Shown here piece by piece: positions 26,054 through 36,970 of a stretch of 64,000 bases of DNA. A program made the position numbers and the translations under genes. Where the stretch lies: contig NZ_CADFEJ010000011.1 of assembly GCF_902833055.1 (NCBI RefSeq), forward strand, positions 62,001-126,000, in the 5' to 3' direction. Position 1 is the stretch's first letter; each line of letters begins with the position of its first letter. This DNA comes from Burkholderia territorii. GTDB taxonomy: Bacteria; Pseudomonadota; Gammaproteobacteria; Burkholderiales; Burkholderiaceae. The notes beneath the pieces are model-generated. The model was not told where the DNA came from. It saw only the letters and a program-made list of their open reading frames with translations, and ran no database searches.

Positions 26054-26494
26054 TCAGGGAGTGGTTCGGGAAACAGCTGCGGGTGCAGGCGGCGGCGCGG
26101 CATCGGTCTCGGCGACCACGAACGACACCGCGTAGTCGCGTTCGTCGCTGACCGTCACGCGCGCCGTGATGCCGCGCGCGGAAAGCCAGTCGGCCAGCTC
26201 GCCCGACGCGACGACGTACGGTTCGCCGCTGCGCTGGTTGAGCGTCTGCAGCGCGCGCCATGTCATCGGCCAGTGCATGCCGAGCCCGATCGCCTTCGAG
26301 AACGCTTCCTTCGCGGAAAAGCGCGTCGCGAGAAACGCGATGCCGCGCGCCTCCGAGCGCGCACGGCGCGCATGGAACACGCGCAGTTCGTCGGGGCCGA
26401 GCACCTTTTCGGCGAACCGGCCGCCCGTGCGTTCGAGCACGGCCGCGATGCGGCTCACCTGCACGATGTCGGTGCCGATGCCGTAGATCGCCAT
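26054..26494 (-). CDS. acpS: Holo-[acyl-carrier-protein] synthase
   Basis: A 146-residue phosphopantetheinyl transferase that moves 4'-phosphopantetheine from CoA to Ser37 of AcpP, whose gene is also in this window. Signature segments are [14 protein letters not shown] at the N-terminus (Mg-binding Asp) and [15 protein letters not shown] near residue 55 (second acid and CoA contacts). The C-terminus has a short Ala/Pro-rich tail beyond the usual end near residue 130. The ATG at 26494 is the family start. It lies between pdxJ and nagZ on the same strand, an order common in proteobacteria. Confidence 0.95.
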   Translation of the reverse strand: MAIYGIGTDIVQVSRIAAVLERTGGRFAEKVLGPDELRVFHARRARSEARGIAFLATRFSAKEAFSKAIGLGMHWPMTWRALQTLNQRSGEPYVVASGELADWLSARGITARVTVSDERDYAVSFVVAETDAAPPPAPAAVSRTTP

Positions 26495-26563
26495 TTCACC
26501 GCCCGCCGTGATGCGCGAACGGTGCCGGGCAGCAAGCGACGCACGCGCGCATGCCACGCATCG

Positions 26564-27340
26564 TCAACGCGCGCCGCCGTGCAGCGCGGCGACGCGTGCG
26601 GCGACCATGATCGCCTTCATCTCGCGCACCGCGTTGTCCCAGCCGGCGAAGATCGCGTGCGCGACGATCGCATGGCCGATGTTCAGCTCGACGATGCCGT
26701 CGATCGCGGCGATCTGCTGCACGTTCGTGTAATGCAGGCCGTGGCCGGCGTTGACCTTCAGGCCCAGTTGCGCACCCGCCTGCACGCCCGCGACGATGCG
26801 CTCGTATTCGCGCTGCTGCTCGGCCCCGTCGTGCGCATCGGCATAGCGTCCGGTGTGCAGTTCGACCACCGGCGCGCCGGCTTCGTGCGCGGCGCGGATC
26901 TGCGTCTCGTCCGGATCGATGAACAGCGACACGCGCACGCCGGCGTCGGCGAGTTGCCTGCATGCCGCGCGCACGGCCTCGAAGCGGCCGGCCACGTCGA
27001 GACCGCCTTCGGTCGTCAGCTCCTCGCGCTTCTCGGGCACGAGGCACGCGTCGTGCGGGCGCACTTCGCATGCGATGTCGAGCATCTCGGCCGTCACCGC
27101 GCATTCGAGGTTCATCCGCGTCTTCAGCAGCGGACGCAGCTTGCGCACGTCGGCGTCGACGATGTGGCGGCGGTCTTCGCGCAGATGCAGCGTGATCGCA
27201 TCCGCGCCGGCCTCTTCTGCGGCGAGCGCCGCGCGGATCGGATCGGGATAGGTCGTGCCGCGCGCATTGCGCAGCGTCGCGACGTGGTCGATGTTCACGC
27301 CAAGATCGATGGCGGTGGGCGTTGTCAGGAAGAAACTCAT
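26564..27340 (-). CDS. pdxJ: Pyridoxine 5'-phosphate synthase
   Basis: A 258-residue TIM-barrel enzyme that condenses 1-deoxyxylulose-5-phosphate with 3-amino-2-oxopropyl phosphate to pyridoxine 5'-phosphate. The N-terminal [17 protein letters not shown] holds the catalytic segment; [12 protein letters not shown] and [14 protein letters not shown] carry further active-site residues. The length is about 15 residues above the E. coli protein. The ATG at 27340 overlaps the recO stop (ATGA), so it is coupled to recO. A longer frame back to 27826 is not supported. Confidence 0.96.
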   Translation of the reverse strand: MSFFLTTPTAIDLGVNIDHVATLRNARGTTYPDPIRAALAAEEAGADAITLHLREDRRHIVDADVRKLRPLLKTRMNLECAVTAEMLDIACEVRPHDACLVPEKREELTTEGGLDVAGRFEAVRAACRQLADAGVRVSLFIDPDETQIRAAHEAGAPVVELHTGRYADAHDGAEQQREYERIVAGVQAGAQLGLKVNAGHGLHYTNVQQIAAIDGIVELNIGHAIVAHAIFAGWDNAVREMKAIMVAARVAALHGGAR

Positions 27341-28176
27341 AGGTTTTGCAGGTCGATCAGGATCTGACGCGTGGCAAGCGGCGTACCGCCGAGATAGGTG
27401 TTCAGCAGGAAGCGCATCAGCGTCTTGCTTTGCGCGACCGTCTGGGCTCGATGGTAATCGTCCTGCTCCATGTCGAGCAACGTTTGTCCGGTAATCACCG
27501 GCCAGTGCGACGGTACGTCGTCGTCCGCATTGCGCACGCCGCGCTCGGGATCGAACACGTAATGGCGATCCGGCTCGACCGCACGGCGCGCGACCGTGCG
27601 GTTCAGCGCCATCGCATAGCCGGTCTCGCGCAGCAGCACACGCTCGAACGAACGCAGCACCTGCACCGCGGGTTCGCCGTGCGCAAGGCGCGTGAGCGTC
27701 AGCACGTAATGATTGAAGAGCGGCGGCTGCGGATCCTCGCGCGCGCAGAATTTCACGAGCAGCTCGTTCGCGTAGAAGCCGCATAGAAGCCCATCGCCGC
27801 CGAGCGGGAGCATCCCGCCGACCCATTCGGCACCCGTCAGCGTGCGTACTTCGGATTTGCCCGACCAGGACAGCAGCAGCGGCTGGAACGTCTGCAGCAC
27901 GCCGCGCAGCGCGGAGTGCGGGCGTTTCGCCCCCTTCGCGACGAGCGCAAGGCGGCCGTGATCGCGCGTGAGCACGTCGATGATCAGGCTCGTTTCCCGA
28001 TACGGATAGCTGTGCAGCACGAACGCCGGCTGCTCGGAGACGCGGAAATCGGACGTGCGAGACGTTGCGCGCCGCGCCTTGCGACGCGGCGGTTCGGGCG
28101 GTGCCGGCAACGGCGCGTCGTTCGCGCCGGCGGTCACCGCGTCTTCGGTCGACGTCAGTGCGTCATTCGTACCCAT
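27337..28176 (-). CDS. recO: DNA repair protein RecO
   Basis: A 279-residue recombination mediator that loads RecA on SSB-coated DNA with RecR. Residues about 45-120 form the OB-fold ([39 protein letters not shown] is the typical N-terminal segment) and the rest is helical. The first 40 residues are a charged low-complexity extension not found in E. coli RecO. Its start overlaps the end of era by 14 bases, and its stop overlaps pdxJ. The era-recO-pdxJ-acpS order is widely conserved. Confidence 0.93.
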   Translation of the reverse strand: MGTNDALTSTEDAVTAGANDAPLPAPPEPPRRKARRATSRTSDFRVSEQPAFVLHSYPYRETSLIIDVLTRDHGRLALVAKGAKRPHSALRGVLQTFQPLLLSWSGKSEVRTLTGAEWVGGMLPLGGDGLLCGFYANELLVKFCAREDPQPPLFNHYVLTLTRLAHGEPAVQVLRSFERVLLRETGYAMALNRTVARRAVEPDRHYVFDPERGVRNADDDVPSHWPVITGQTLLDMEQDDYHRAQTVAQSKTLMRFLLNTYLGGTPLATRQILIDLQNL

Positions 28177-29062
28177 AGGCGCGCAGCCCTGCCTCGTTGT
28201 CGGCCCAGCCGCTCTTCACCTTCACGAAGGTTTCGAGGTACACGGGGCCGTCGAACAGCTTCTCCATGTCCATCCGCGCCTCGGTGCTGATCTGCTTGAG
28301 CTTCTCGCCCTTCTTGCCGATCACCATCGCCTTGTGCGAATCGCGCTCGACGAGGATCGTCGCGAAGATACGCTTCAGACGCCCTTCCTCCTCGAACTTG
28401 TCGATCAGCACGGTGCTCGTGTACGGCAGCTCGTCGCCGGTCCAGCGGAACACTTTCTCGCGCAGGATTTCGGCCGCGAGGAAACGCGAGCTGCGATCGG
28501 TCAGTTCGTCTTCGCCGTAGATCGGCTCGCCTTCCGGCAGGTACGGCTTGATCGTGTCCAGCAGGCGCTTGATGTCTTCCGGCCGCTGTGCCGACAACGG
28601 CACGAGCTCGGTGAATTCGCGCAACCCGCTCATCTGCTGCATGAACGGGAACAGCGTCGCCTTGTCGGCGACGCGATCGATCTTGTTCGCGATCAGCAGC
28701 GTCGGCATGCCGGGCGGGATCAGGTCGAGCACCTTCTGGTCGTCGGGCCCGAAGCGGCCGGCCTCGATCACGAACAGGATCACGTCGACCGACGTGAGCG
28801 TCGACGTGACCGCGCGGTTCAGCGAGCGGTTCAGCGCGGTGCTGTGACGAGTCTGGAACCCGGGCGTGTCGACGAACACGAATTGCGCGTCGTCGAACGT
28901 GTTGATGCCGGTGATGCGATGGCGGGTCGTTTGCGCCTTGCGCGACGTGATGCTGATCTTCTGGCCGACGAGTGCGTTCATCAACGTCGACTTGCCGACG
29001 TTCGGACGGCCCACGATCGCGATCATGCCGCAACGGAAACCGGTAGGAGCGGGAGTGTTCAT
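28163..29062 (-). CDS. era: GTPase Era
   Basis: A 299-residue GTP-binding ribosome assembly factor acting on the 3' end of 16S rRNA. G motifs are clear: G1 [10 protein letters not shown]2 around [10 protein letters not shown]3 DTPGF and G4 NKID. A C-terminal KH domain (about 210-290; [15 protein letters not shown]) binds RNA. Length is normal. It lies 60 bases downstream of rnc and overlaps recO, the conserved rnc-era-recO operon. Confidence 0.97.
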   Translation of the reverse strand: MNTPAPTGFRCGMIAIVGRPNVGKSTLMNALVGQKISITSRKAQTTRHRITGINTFDDAQFVFVDTPGFQTRHSTALNRSLNRAVTSTLTSVDVILFVIEAGRFGPDDQKVLDLIPPGMPTLLIANKIDRVADKATLFPFMQQMSGLREFTELVPLSAQRPEDIKRLLDTIKPYLPEGEPIYGEDELTDRSSRFLAAEILREKVFRWTGDELPYTSTVLIDKFEEEGRLKRIFATILVERDSHKAMVIGKKGEKLKQISTEARMDMEKLFDGPVYLETFVKVKSGWADNEAGLRAYGYE

Positions 29063-29122
29063 ATCGTTTGGGAGACAGGTTCGGAAACGGCCGCGCAGCG
29101 CGCGGCACGATCGATGGGCAAT

Positions 29123-30367
29123 TCAGTGATCGGCATCGGCCACGCGCGCCTGCGCGGCAGTGAGGCTCGCGCCGCCCTGCGGCGCGTCGGCGCCGGGCGC
29201 CGCTGTGTCGCGCGCGCGCGATGTCGCGCGTGAAGCGGCGTCGGAACCGGCGGCAGGCTTGTCGGCGGACGCGGCAGGATCGACCGCCTGGCCCGCCTGC
29301 TTGTCGGCTGCACGGGGCGTGGCTTCCGCGGGCTTGTCGGCGCGGTCGCCCGGCTTGTCCGCCGCGCGCGAGCCGGCTTCGTTGCGATCCGATGGCTTCT
29401 CTGGCGCCTTCTCGGCCGTCGGCTTCGCGGGCCGGTCGGCCTTGTCCGCGCCCGTTTCCACATGCGCCGCGCGAATCGCGGCCATCGGCGCCTGCGTCAC
29501 CCGCTCGCCCGCGTTCGCACCGGCGTCGGCCGCGGCCGTCGCCTTCGCGTCACGCGCCGCGGCGCGCTCCTTCCGTTCCGGCGAACGCAGATCGAGCGCT
29601 TCCTGCACGCCCTTCACGCCCGGCACGATTTCGGGCTCGGCGTGCTTCGACCCGCGTGCGTTCTTCGAACGCTTCGGCTTCGCGGCCAGCATCGGGGCGG
29701 CCGCCAGCACCTCGTCGAGCGCCTTCTTCGCGGCAGCCTGCTCGGCCGCGCGCCGGCTCGCGCCGGAGCCCGACACCTTCACGTCGAGCTTCGGCACCGT
29801 GCATTCGACTTCGAACTGCTGATTGTGCGCCGCACCATGCGTCGCGACGACCGTGTAGGTCGGCAGCGCGATCTTGTGCCCCTGCAGGTACTCCTGCAGC
29901 AGCGTCTTCGCATCCTTGCCGAGCGTGCGCGGGTCGATGTGGTCGAGAATCGGGATATAGAGGCGCTTGATGACCCCTTGGGCGGCTTCGAAGCCGCCAT
30001 CGAGGAATACCGCCCCGATGATGGCTTCGAACGCGTCCGCGAGGATCGACGGGCGACGGAAGCCGCCGCTGCGCAATTCGCCCTCGCCCAGCCGCAATCC
30101 TTCCGAAATATTGAGGGCCTGAGCGATTTCGTAGAGCGACTGCTGCTTGACGAGATTGGCGCGCACGCGCGACAGGTCGCCTTCGTCCAGCTTGCTGAAA
30201 CGCTGGAACAAAAGGGCAGCCACCGCGCAATTCAGAACGGAATCGCCGAGAAACTCGAGCCGTTCATTATGCGTGGCACTGTGACTGCGATGGGTCAAAG
30301 CCTGGCGCAACAATTCCGCATTGCGAAATTCGTAGCGCAGCCGGCTTTCCAACTGGGATAGGGGCAT
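29123..30367 (-). CDS. rnc: Ribonuclease III with a long disordered C-terminal tail
   Basis: A 414-residue double-strand-specific RNase that processes rRNA precursors and many mRNAs. Residues about 1-150 form the nuclease domain with the signature [12 protein letters not shown] and the second acidic site [15 protein letters not shown]; about 155-225 is the double-stranded RNA binding domain ([18 protein letters not shown]). E. coli Rnc ends at 226 residues. Here about 185 more residues follow, rich in Ala, Asp, Lys and Pro with repeated ADKP-like units, predicted to be disordered. A 14-bp perfect stem lies about 100 bases upstream, between lepB and rnc. Confidence 0.95.
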   Translation of the reverse strand: MPLSQLESRLRYEFRNAELLRQALTHRSHSATHNERLEFLGDSVLNCAVAALLFQRFSKLDEGDLSRVRANLVKQQSLYEIAQALNISEGLRLGEGELRSGGFRRPSILADAFEAIIGAVFLDGGFEAAQGVIKRLYIPILDHIDPRTLGKDAKTLLQEYLQGHKIALPTYTVVATHGAAHNQQFEVECTVPKLDVKVSGSGASRRAAEQAAAKKALDEVLAAAPMLAAKPKRSKNARGSKHAEPEIVPGVKGVQEALDLRSPERKERAAARDAKATAAADAGANAGERVTQAPMAAIRAAHVETGADKADRPAKPTAEKAPEKPSDRNEAGSRAADKPGDRADKPAEATPRAADKQAGQAVDPAASADKPAAGSDAASRATSRARDTAAPGADAPQGGASLTAAQARVADADH

Positions 30368-30468
30368 GTGCAGGAGTATAACGCGGGCGCCGGTCGGGCC
30401 GAAACGGCACGGCCGGACGCGAAAAGGCGTGACGAGGCGGTGTTACCGCCGGTTCTTAAAGTAGTTCT

Positions 30469-30503
30469 GCAATACGCGACGCGGCCCGTGCGTCGCGTAT
30501 TGC
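30469..30503. promoter_or_regulatory. 14-bp perfect stem-loop between lepB and rnc
   Basis: GCAATACGCGACGC (30469-30482) pairs perfectly with GCGTCGCGTATTGC (30490-30503) around a seven-base loop. There is no T-run on either side, so it is not a normal terminator. Its place in the leader of rnc makes it a candidate RNase III cleavage site for autoregulation, as known for E. coli rnc. Confidence 0.65.
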
Positions 30504-30520
30504 GTGCGAGTCGAACGCGA

Positions 30521-31414
30521 TCAGTTGAAGGAACCGATGCGCTTCAGGTCGCCGAAGTTCATCCAGATGAAGAACGCGCGGCCGACGATGTTGTTGTCCG
30601 GCACGAAACCCCAGTAGCGGCTGTCCGCGCTGTTGTCGCGGTTGTCGCCCATCATGAAGTAGTGGCCCGGCGGCACCTTGCAGATCACGCCGCGGCTGTT
30701 GTACGTGCAGTTGTCGCGATACGGATAATCGTAGGCGCCCATCACGAACGGCGGCACGGCCGGATTGTTGAGGATCGCGTTCTTCTTCGTGCCGATCGTC
30801 TCCTCGAACTGCTTCGCGTAGTTCTGGCGCTCGTCGTCGAAGAAATCCGGCAGCGGCGTTTCGGGCACCGGTTGGCCGTTGATCGTCAGTTGCTTGTCCT
30901 GGTAGGCGACCGTGTCGCCCGGCAGGCCGATCACGCGCTTGATGTAGTCGACCGACTCGTCCTTCGGATAGCGGAACACGACGACGTCGCCGCGCGACAG
31001 CGGGCTGCCCTGCGTGATCTTCGTGTTCGTGACCGGCATGCGCAGGCCGTACTCGAACTTGTTGACGAGGATGAAGTCGCCGACCAGCAGCGTCGGCACC
31101 ATCGAGCCCGACGGGATCTTGAACGGCTCGACGACGAACGAACGCACGACGAACACGGCCAGGATCACCGGGAAGAAGCTCGCGGTGTACTCGAGCCACC
31201 ACGGCTGGCGCAGCTTCTCGTCGCGCAGCTTCGAACGCGTCTGCCCTGCGTTTTCGTCCGCGAAACGCTTGTCGATACGCGACTGCTGGCGGTCGAACTC
31301 CTCGATCGCCGCGTCGGCCGCCTTGCGTCGCCGCGGCAGGAACACCAGTTTGTCCAACACCCACGCTACGCCCGTCACGACGACGAGCACAAAAAGAATC
31401 AGCGCAAAATTCAT
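30521..31414 (-). CDS. lepB: Signal peptidase I
   Basis: A 297-residue inner-membrane protease that removes signal peptides from exported proteins. Two N-terminal membrane segments (residues about 3-20 and 80-98) flank a charged cytosolic loop. The catalytic serine is in IPSGSMVPTLLVGD near residue 112, and the catalytic lysine in DYIKRVIGLPGD near 165. The C-terminal GDNRDNSADSRYWGFV box is typical of the family. It lies 16 bases downstream of lepA, the classic lepA-lepB operon, and upstream of rnc. Confidence 0.97.
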   Translation of the reverse strand: MNFALILFVLVVVTGVAWVLDKLVFLPRRRKAADAAIEEFDRQQSRIDKRFADENAGQTRSKLRDEKLRQPWWLEYTASFFPVILAVFVVRSFVVEPFKIPSGSMVPTLLVGDFILVNKFEYGLRMPVTNTKITQGSPLSRGDVVVFRYPKDESVDYIKRVIGLPGDTVAYQDKQLTINGQPVPETPLPDFFDDERQNYAKQFEETIGTKKNAILNNPAVPPFVMGAYDYPYRDNCTYNSRGVICKVPPGHYFMMGDNRDNSADSRYWGFVPDNNIVGRAFFIWMNFGDLKRIGSFN

Positions 31415-31430
31415 AAAAGGATCAGTCCTG

Positions 31431-33224
<1,794 letters not shown>

Positions 33225-33241
33225 TCAGTGCCGATCAAGCG

Positions 33242-33276
33242 AAAAAGGCGCGCTCGACGACTGCGGAGCACGCCTT
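33242..33276 (-). terminator. Hairpin with T-run just before lepA (possible attenuator)
   Basis: On the minus strand AAGGCG/CGCCTT arms, extended by GCTC/GAGC pairing, are followed by five T. The structure ends 17 bases before the lepA start, so it could act as an attenuator in the lepA leader. Confidence 0.6.
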
Positions 33277-33287
33277 GTAAGTCGGTG

Positions 33288-33309
33288 AAAAAACGGCTTA
33301 TTTTAGCCG
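33288..33309 (-). terminator. Intrinsic terminator downstream of the glutaredoxin gene
   Basis: On the minus strand CGGCT and AGCCG pair around a six-base AT loop and are followed by TTTTTT (33288-33293). It would end the rpoE-to-glutaredoxin transcript. The loop itself contains TAAAAT, which could be a -10 element for lepA. Confidence 0.7.
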
Positions 33310-33446
33310 AAAAGGCCTTTGCCGGGCGGTAATTTGGGGCGCCTGGTCGAGCACGCCCGGTCAGGGCGCCGTGCCGCCGACCTCGGCGGGCAGGCTCGTC
33401 ACCGCAACCGGTCGCCCGGACGGCGCGGCCGGCCACGGGGCCAGGT

Positions 33447-33683
33447 TCAGCGGCGCGCCGTCAGCGCACCGCGCACCCTCGTCTCGTCGAACCGGTGGCG
33501 GCACACTTCCGTGCCGTCCAGCAGCAGAACCGGCACGTCCTCGTCGTAACGGGCAACGAGCGCCGGATCGGCATCGATGTCGACGTAGTCGACGGCAATG
33601 CCGAATTCGGCCGCCACCGGTGCCAGCGCGTCGCGCATGTCGTCGCACAGGTGGCACCAGCCGCGGCCGTAGAGCGTGAACAT
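33447..33683 (-). CDS. Glutaredoxin-like protein (DUF836 type)
   Basis: A 78-residue thioredoxin-fold protein. The N-terminal strand TLYGRGWCHLCDDMRDAL holds a CHLC redox motif at residues about 9-12, and VPVLLLDGTEVCRHRFDE gives the cis-Pro and C-terminal strand. Such small glutaredoxins accompany mucD/lepA in many beta-proteobacteria, but their target is unknown. It follows mucD by seven bases and is the last gene before a terminator. Confidence 0.85.
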   Translation of the reverse strand: MFTLYGRGWCHLCDDMRDALAPVAAEFGIAVDYVDIDADPALVARYDEDVPVLLLDGTEVCRHRFDETRVRGALTARR

Positions 33684-33690
33684 CGGCGCG

Positions 33691-35190
33691 TTACTTCTGG
33701 ACCGGGCGCGGGCGCACCGGCACGAACTGCGTGTTGTCGCCGCGCCGCACGAGCACCGCGACCGCCTTCTGCGGATCGAGCTGCGCGGTCACGTCGGCGA
33801 ACTGCTTCGCGCTCGTGATGTCGGTGTCGCCAACGCGCAGCACGATGTCGCCGCGCTGCAGGCCGGCGCGGGCCGCCGGACCGTCGACGCCGTCGATCTG
33901 CACGCCGTTCTTCAGCTTCAGCGACTTCATCTGGTCGGCCGAAAGGTCACTGACCGTCAAGCCGAGTGAATTGGCCTGGCGCGGCTTCTGCGGCACATTC
34001 TTGCGCTGCTCGGCCTTCGCCGTCGTCTCCGCCGGCGTCTCGGCGATCGTGATCGGCACCTCGCGCGCCTGGCCCTTGCGCCACACGCTGACGGTCGCCT
34101 TCGTCCCCGGCTTGGTGTCGCCCACCATGCGCGGCAGGTCCGACGCCGCATCGACCGGCCGGCCGTTGAACTTCAGGATGATGTCGCCCGGCTGGATGCC
34201 CGCCTTGTCGGCCGGACCGCCCGGCTCGACGCTGCTGACGAGCGCGCCTTCCGCCTTCGGCAGCCCGATCGAGTCGGCCACGTCCTTCGTCACCTCGCCG
34301 ATTGCCACCGCGATGCGGCCGCGCGTGACCTTGCCGGTCGCCTTCAGCTGGTCTGCCACGCGCATCGCCTCGTCGATCGGGATCGCGAACGAAATGCCCA
34401 TGAAACCGCCGGTGCGGCTGTAGATCTGCGAGTTGATGCCGATCACCTCGCCCTGCATGTTGATCAGCGGGCCGCCCGAGTTGCCGGGGTTGACCGCGAC
34501 GTCGGTCTGGATGAACGGCAGGTAATCGCCCGTGTTGCGGCTCTTCGAGCTCACGATGCCGGCCGTCACGGTGTTGTCGAGGCCGAACGGCGAACCGATC
34601 GCGACGACCCACTCGCCGACGCGCACCTTGTTCGAATCGCCGATCGCGACGACCGGCAGATTCGATGCCTGGATCTTGACGACCGCGACGTCCGTGCGGT
34701 CATCCACGCCGACCAGCTTGGCCTTGAATTCCCGCTTGTCGGTCAGCGTCACGTAGATGGTGTCCGCGTCGTCGACGACGTGCGCGTTGGTCATCACGTA
34801 GCCGTCCGCCGAAACGATGAAGCCCGAACCGACGCCGCGGTTCTGCTCGGTGTCGGGCGGGTTGTCCGGCGCCGGCGCGTTCTTCGGGTTGCCGTTGCCG
34901 CCACCGTTGCCGGGCGCCTGCGGCAGCGGAATGCCGAAGAAGCGGCGGAAGAATTCCGACATGTCGCCGTTGTCGAAGCCCGGCGGCAGCACGCCGCGCG
35001 GCCCGGGCGTCGGCACGTTCGCGGTGGTCCGGATGTTCACGACGGCCGGCCCGACCTTCTCGACCAGATCGGCGAAGTCGGGCAGGCTGGCAGCGGGAGG
35101 CGTGACAGCCGCCGCGGGTTGCGGGACGAGCGGCAGGCAGGCACACAGCGCCGCCGCCGCGAGCACTTTGCGCAGCGTGAGTTTCGTCAT
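33691..35190 (-). CDS. mucD: Periplasmic serine protease, DegP/MucD type
   Basis: A 499-residue HtrA-family protease-chaperone that degrades misfolded envelope proteins. A signal peptide covers about residues 1-28. The catalytic triad is visible: His in TNAHVVDD, Asp in RTDVAVVK, Ser in GNSGGPL. Two PDZ domains follow (about 285-370 and 400-490). A Gly/Asn/Pro-rich loop (GNGGGNGNPKNAPAPDNPP) near residue 95 is the long LA-loop region of DegP proteins. It is the fourth gene of the rpoE-rseA-rseB-mucD operon, the envelope-stress arrangement known from Pseudomonas algU-mucABD. Confidence 0.95.
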   Translation of the reverse strand: MTKLTLRKVLAAAALCACLPLVPQPAAAVTPPAASLPDFADLVEKVGPAVVNIRTTANVPTPGPRGVLPPGFDNGDMSEFFRRFFGIPLPQAPGNGGGNGNPKNAPAPDNPPDTEQNRGVGSGFIVSADGYVMTNAHVVDDADTIYVTLTDKREFKAKLVGVDDRTDVAVVKIQASNLPVVAIGDSNKVRVGEWVVAIGSPFGLDNTVTAGIVSSKSRNTGDYLPFIQTDVAVNPGNSGGPLINMQGEVIGINSQIYSRTGGFMGISFAIPIDEAMRVADQLKATGKVTRGRIAVAIGEVTKDVADSIGLPKAEGALVSSVEPGGPADKAGIQPGDIILKFNGRPVDAASDLPRMVGDTKPGTKATVSVWRKGQAREVPITIAETPAETTAKAEQRKNVPQKPRQANSLGLTVSDLSADQMKSLKLKNGVQIDGVDGPAARAGLQRGDIVLRVGDTDITSAKQFADVTAQLDPQKAVAVLVRRGDNTQFVPVRPRPVQK

Positions 35191-35206
35191 GTCGGAAGCC
35201 GTAGCG

Positions 35207-36259
35207 TTACTTGGAAGCCTTGTATTCTATGGCAGACGCGAACTGCCGCAACGTGGCCGGCGGCACTTCGCCGAGCACGGTGATCCAGTAGTCGCCGCGA
35301 CGCTTCACGAGAACGTGGGTCGCGCCCGTGCTGCCCGCGCCTTCCTTGCGCGTGTTCTTTTCGGCCGGCTCGATGAAGACGGAGATCGTCGCGAGGCCGT
35401 CGGTGAACACCGCCTGATCGACCGGAATCGGCGGATCGCCCGCGTCGCGCGCGGCCATCGGCCGGCGCACCTCGCGAATCTTCCGGAACCCGGCGATGGT
35501 CGGTGCGATCTGCCAGCCCTGCGCTTCCATGTCGACCGCCGCGACCGGCGGGCGAACGACCGTCCAGCCGTTCAGGTTGCGCATGCCGGCCGCGATCGCC
35601 GATTTGTCGCCTGCCGTGCCGCCCGTCTGGATTTGCGAAAACGCGACCTGCTCGAGCACGTGATCGCTCGCATCGAGCGTCTGCGAACGCAGCAGCAGCC
35701 CGGTGCGGGTATCGGCCCACAGCTTGTACGTGAACCGGTACGCATCCTTCGGCACGAGCTCGACCACTTGCGCGTCGACCCCGGCCACGCGGTCCTTGCC
35801 GAGCAGCTTCGCGTCATAAACGGACATCACCTGCTCGCCGCCCGCGCCGAGCAACGCAGGGAACGAATCGCGCGTCTGGCGGCGCTCGACCACGCACAAC
35901 TTGCGCTCCGGAACGAACGTGTACAACTCGTCGTTGTGCCGCAGAACCTTGCGCGGCTTGCCGTCGAGCGACTCGATCCGCTCGAACTCGCCGTCGCGGG
36001 ACGCCACGTGCGCGATACGCGACGACTGGACATAGCCGCCGCGCTGGTAAACGAACGTACCCTCGTAGCTCTGCTGCTGGGCCGCCTGCTGGATGCGATC
36101 GAGCCAGTCCGCCGCACCCTTGCGGGTCGCGACGGGATCGTCCGGTTGCTGCGCGCTGGCTGGGAGGGATTGAACGGACAACAGGGCGGCTGCGCAAAGC
36201 AGGAGGGCCGGCAGCCGCTTCCATCCGGAGATGGCGTGATTCAACTGCAATGTCCGCAT
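35207..36259 (-). CDS. rseB: Sigma-E regulatory periplasmic protein RseB/MucB
   Basis: A 350-residue periplasmic sensor that binds the anti-sigma factor RseA and is displaced by mislocalised lipopolysaccharide or outer-membrane proteins. A signal peptide covers about residues 1-36 (SLPASAQQ at the cleavage region). The N-terminal LolA-like domain begins with WLDRIQQAAQQQSYEGTFVYQRGG, the family signature; the C-terminal domain includes FVVRPPVAAVDM-like and VFTDGLATISVFIEP segments. It lies six bases downstream of rseA in the same operon. Confidence 0.93.
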   Translation of the reverse strand: MRTLQLNHAISGWKRLPALLLCAAALLSVQSLPASAQQPDDPVATRKGAADWLDRIQQAAQQQSYEGTFVYQRGGYVQSSRIAHVASRDGEFERIESLDGKPRKVLRHNDELYTFVPERKLCVVERRQTRDSFPALLGAGGEQVMSVYDAKLLGKDRVAGVDAQVVELVPKDAYRFTYKLWADTRTGLLLRSQTLDASDHVLEQVAFSQIQTGGTAGDKSAIAAGMRNLNGWTVVRPPVAAVDMEAQGWQIAPTIAGFRKIREVRRPMAARDAGDPPIPVDQAVFTDGLATISVFIEPAEKNTRKEGAGSTGATHVLVKRRGDYWITVLGEVPPATLRQFASAIEYKASK

Positions 36260-36264
36260 CGGGT

Positions 36265-36882
36265 TTATTGGCCTGGCGTGGTGGTCACGGCAGCGCGGAT
36301 CAGCGGCATCGAGCCCGTGACGACGGGCTGCTGCGCGAATTGCTGGTGCGCTTCAAGGTATTGGTCGAGACTTGCGTCGCGGATGATGTTGACGTCCTGC
36401 AGGCCCGGCTGCGCCGATGCCTGCGCAACCGTCACGCGCTGCAGGTTGCCGCTCTGCGGTGCGCCTGTCGATGCGACCTGGACGGCGCCCGGCGCACCCG
36501 CCGTCTGCATCTGCGGAACGACGATCCACGTCAGCGTGGCGGCCGCGGCGGCCACCGCGAACGCGGGCACGACCCGCCGGCGCAGCGACAGCAGCTTGCG
36601 CGCGACCGGCGCGGCGGCCGGCGCGAGCAGGTGCGGCTCGCTTTCGAGCGCGGCCGACATGCGCGCGGTGAACGCGGCACTCAGTGCGGGCGACAGCGCG
36701 AGCTCGTCCGAGCGCAGCGCATCGCCGATCAGGTGGTAATGGGCCCACGCAGCGCGATCCGCGCGGTCGAGCTCAGCCAGAAACTGCCCGTGATCCGGGC
36801 CGTCGAACAGTTCACCGTCGACCAGAGCGGAAAGGCGCTCGCCGCGCGAGCACGCTTGCGACTGCGTATTGACCGACCCCAT
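36265..36882 (-). CDS. rseA: Anti-sigma-E factor RseA
   Basis: A single-span membrane protein of 205 residues that holds RpoE inactive until regulated proteolysis. The N-terminal cytosolic domain (ERLSALVDGELFDGPD, then WAHYHLIGDALRSDEL) is the sigma-binding RseA_N fold. One membrane segment (VVPAFAVAAAAATLTWIVV, about residues 105-125) precedes a periplasmic tail. I choose the ATG at 36882 because GGGGAG lies just upstream; in-frame alternatives at 36894 and 36921 lack one. The C-terminal segment DASLDQYLEAHQQF resembles the RseB-contact region of homologues. Confidence 0.88.
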   Translation of the reverse strand: MGSVNTQSQACSRGERLSALVDGELFDGPDHGQFLAELDRADRAAWAHYHLIGDALRSDELALSPALSAAFTARMSAALESEPHLLAPAAAPVARKLLSLRRRVVPAFAVAAAAATLTWIVVPQMQTAGAPGAVQVASTGAPQSGNLQRVTVAQASAQPGLQDVNIIRDASLDQYLEAHQQFAQQPVVTGSMPLIRAAVTTTPGQ

Positions 36883-36970
36883 GATGCTCCCCATCTTGCA
36901 CACACCCCGTCGTGACTTCACGACTCTATCCGTAACTAGACCCCGACCCGCGTCGTTGCACCCGTCGCGC

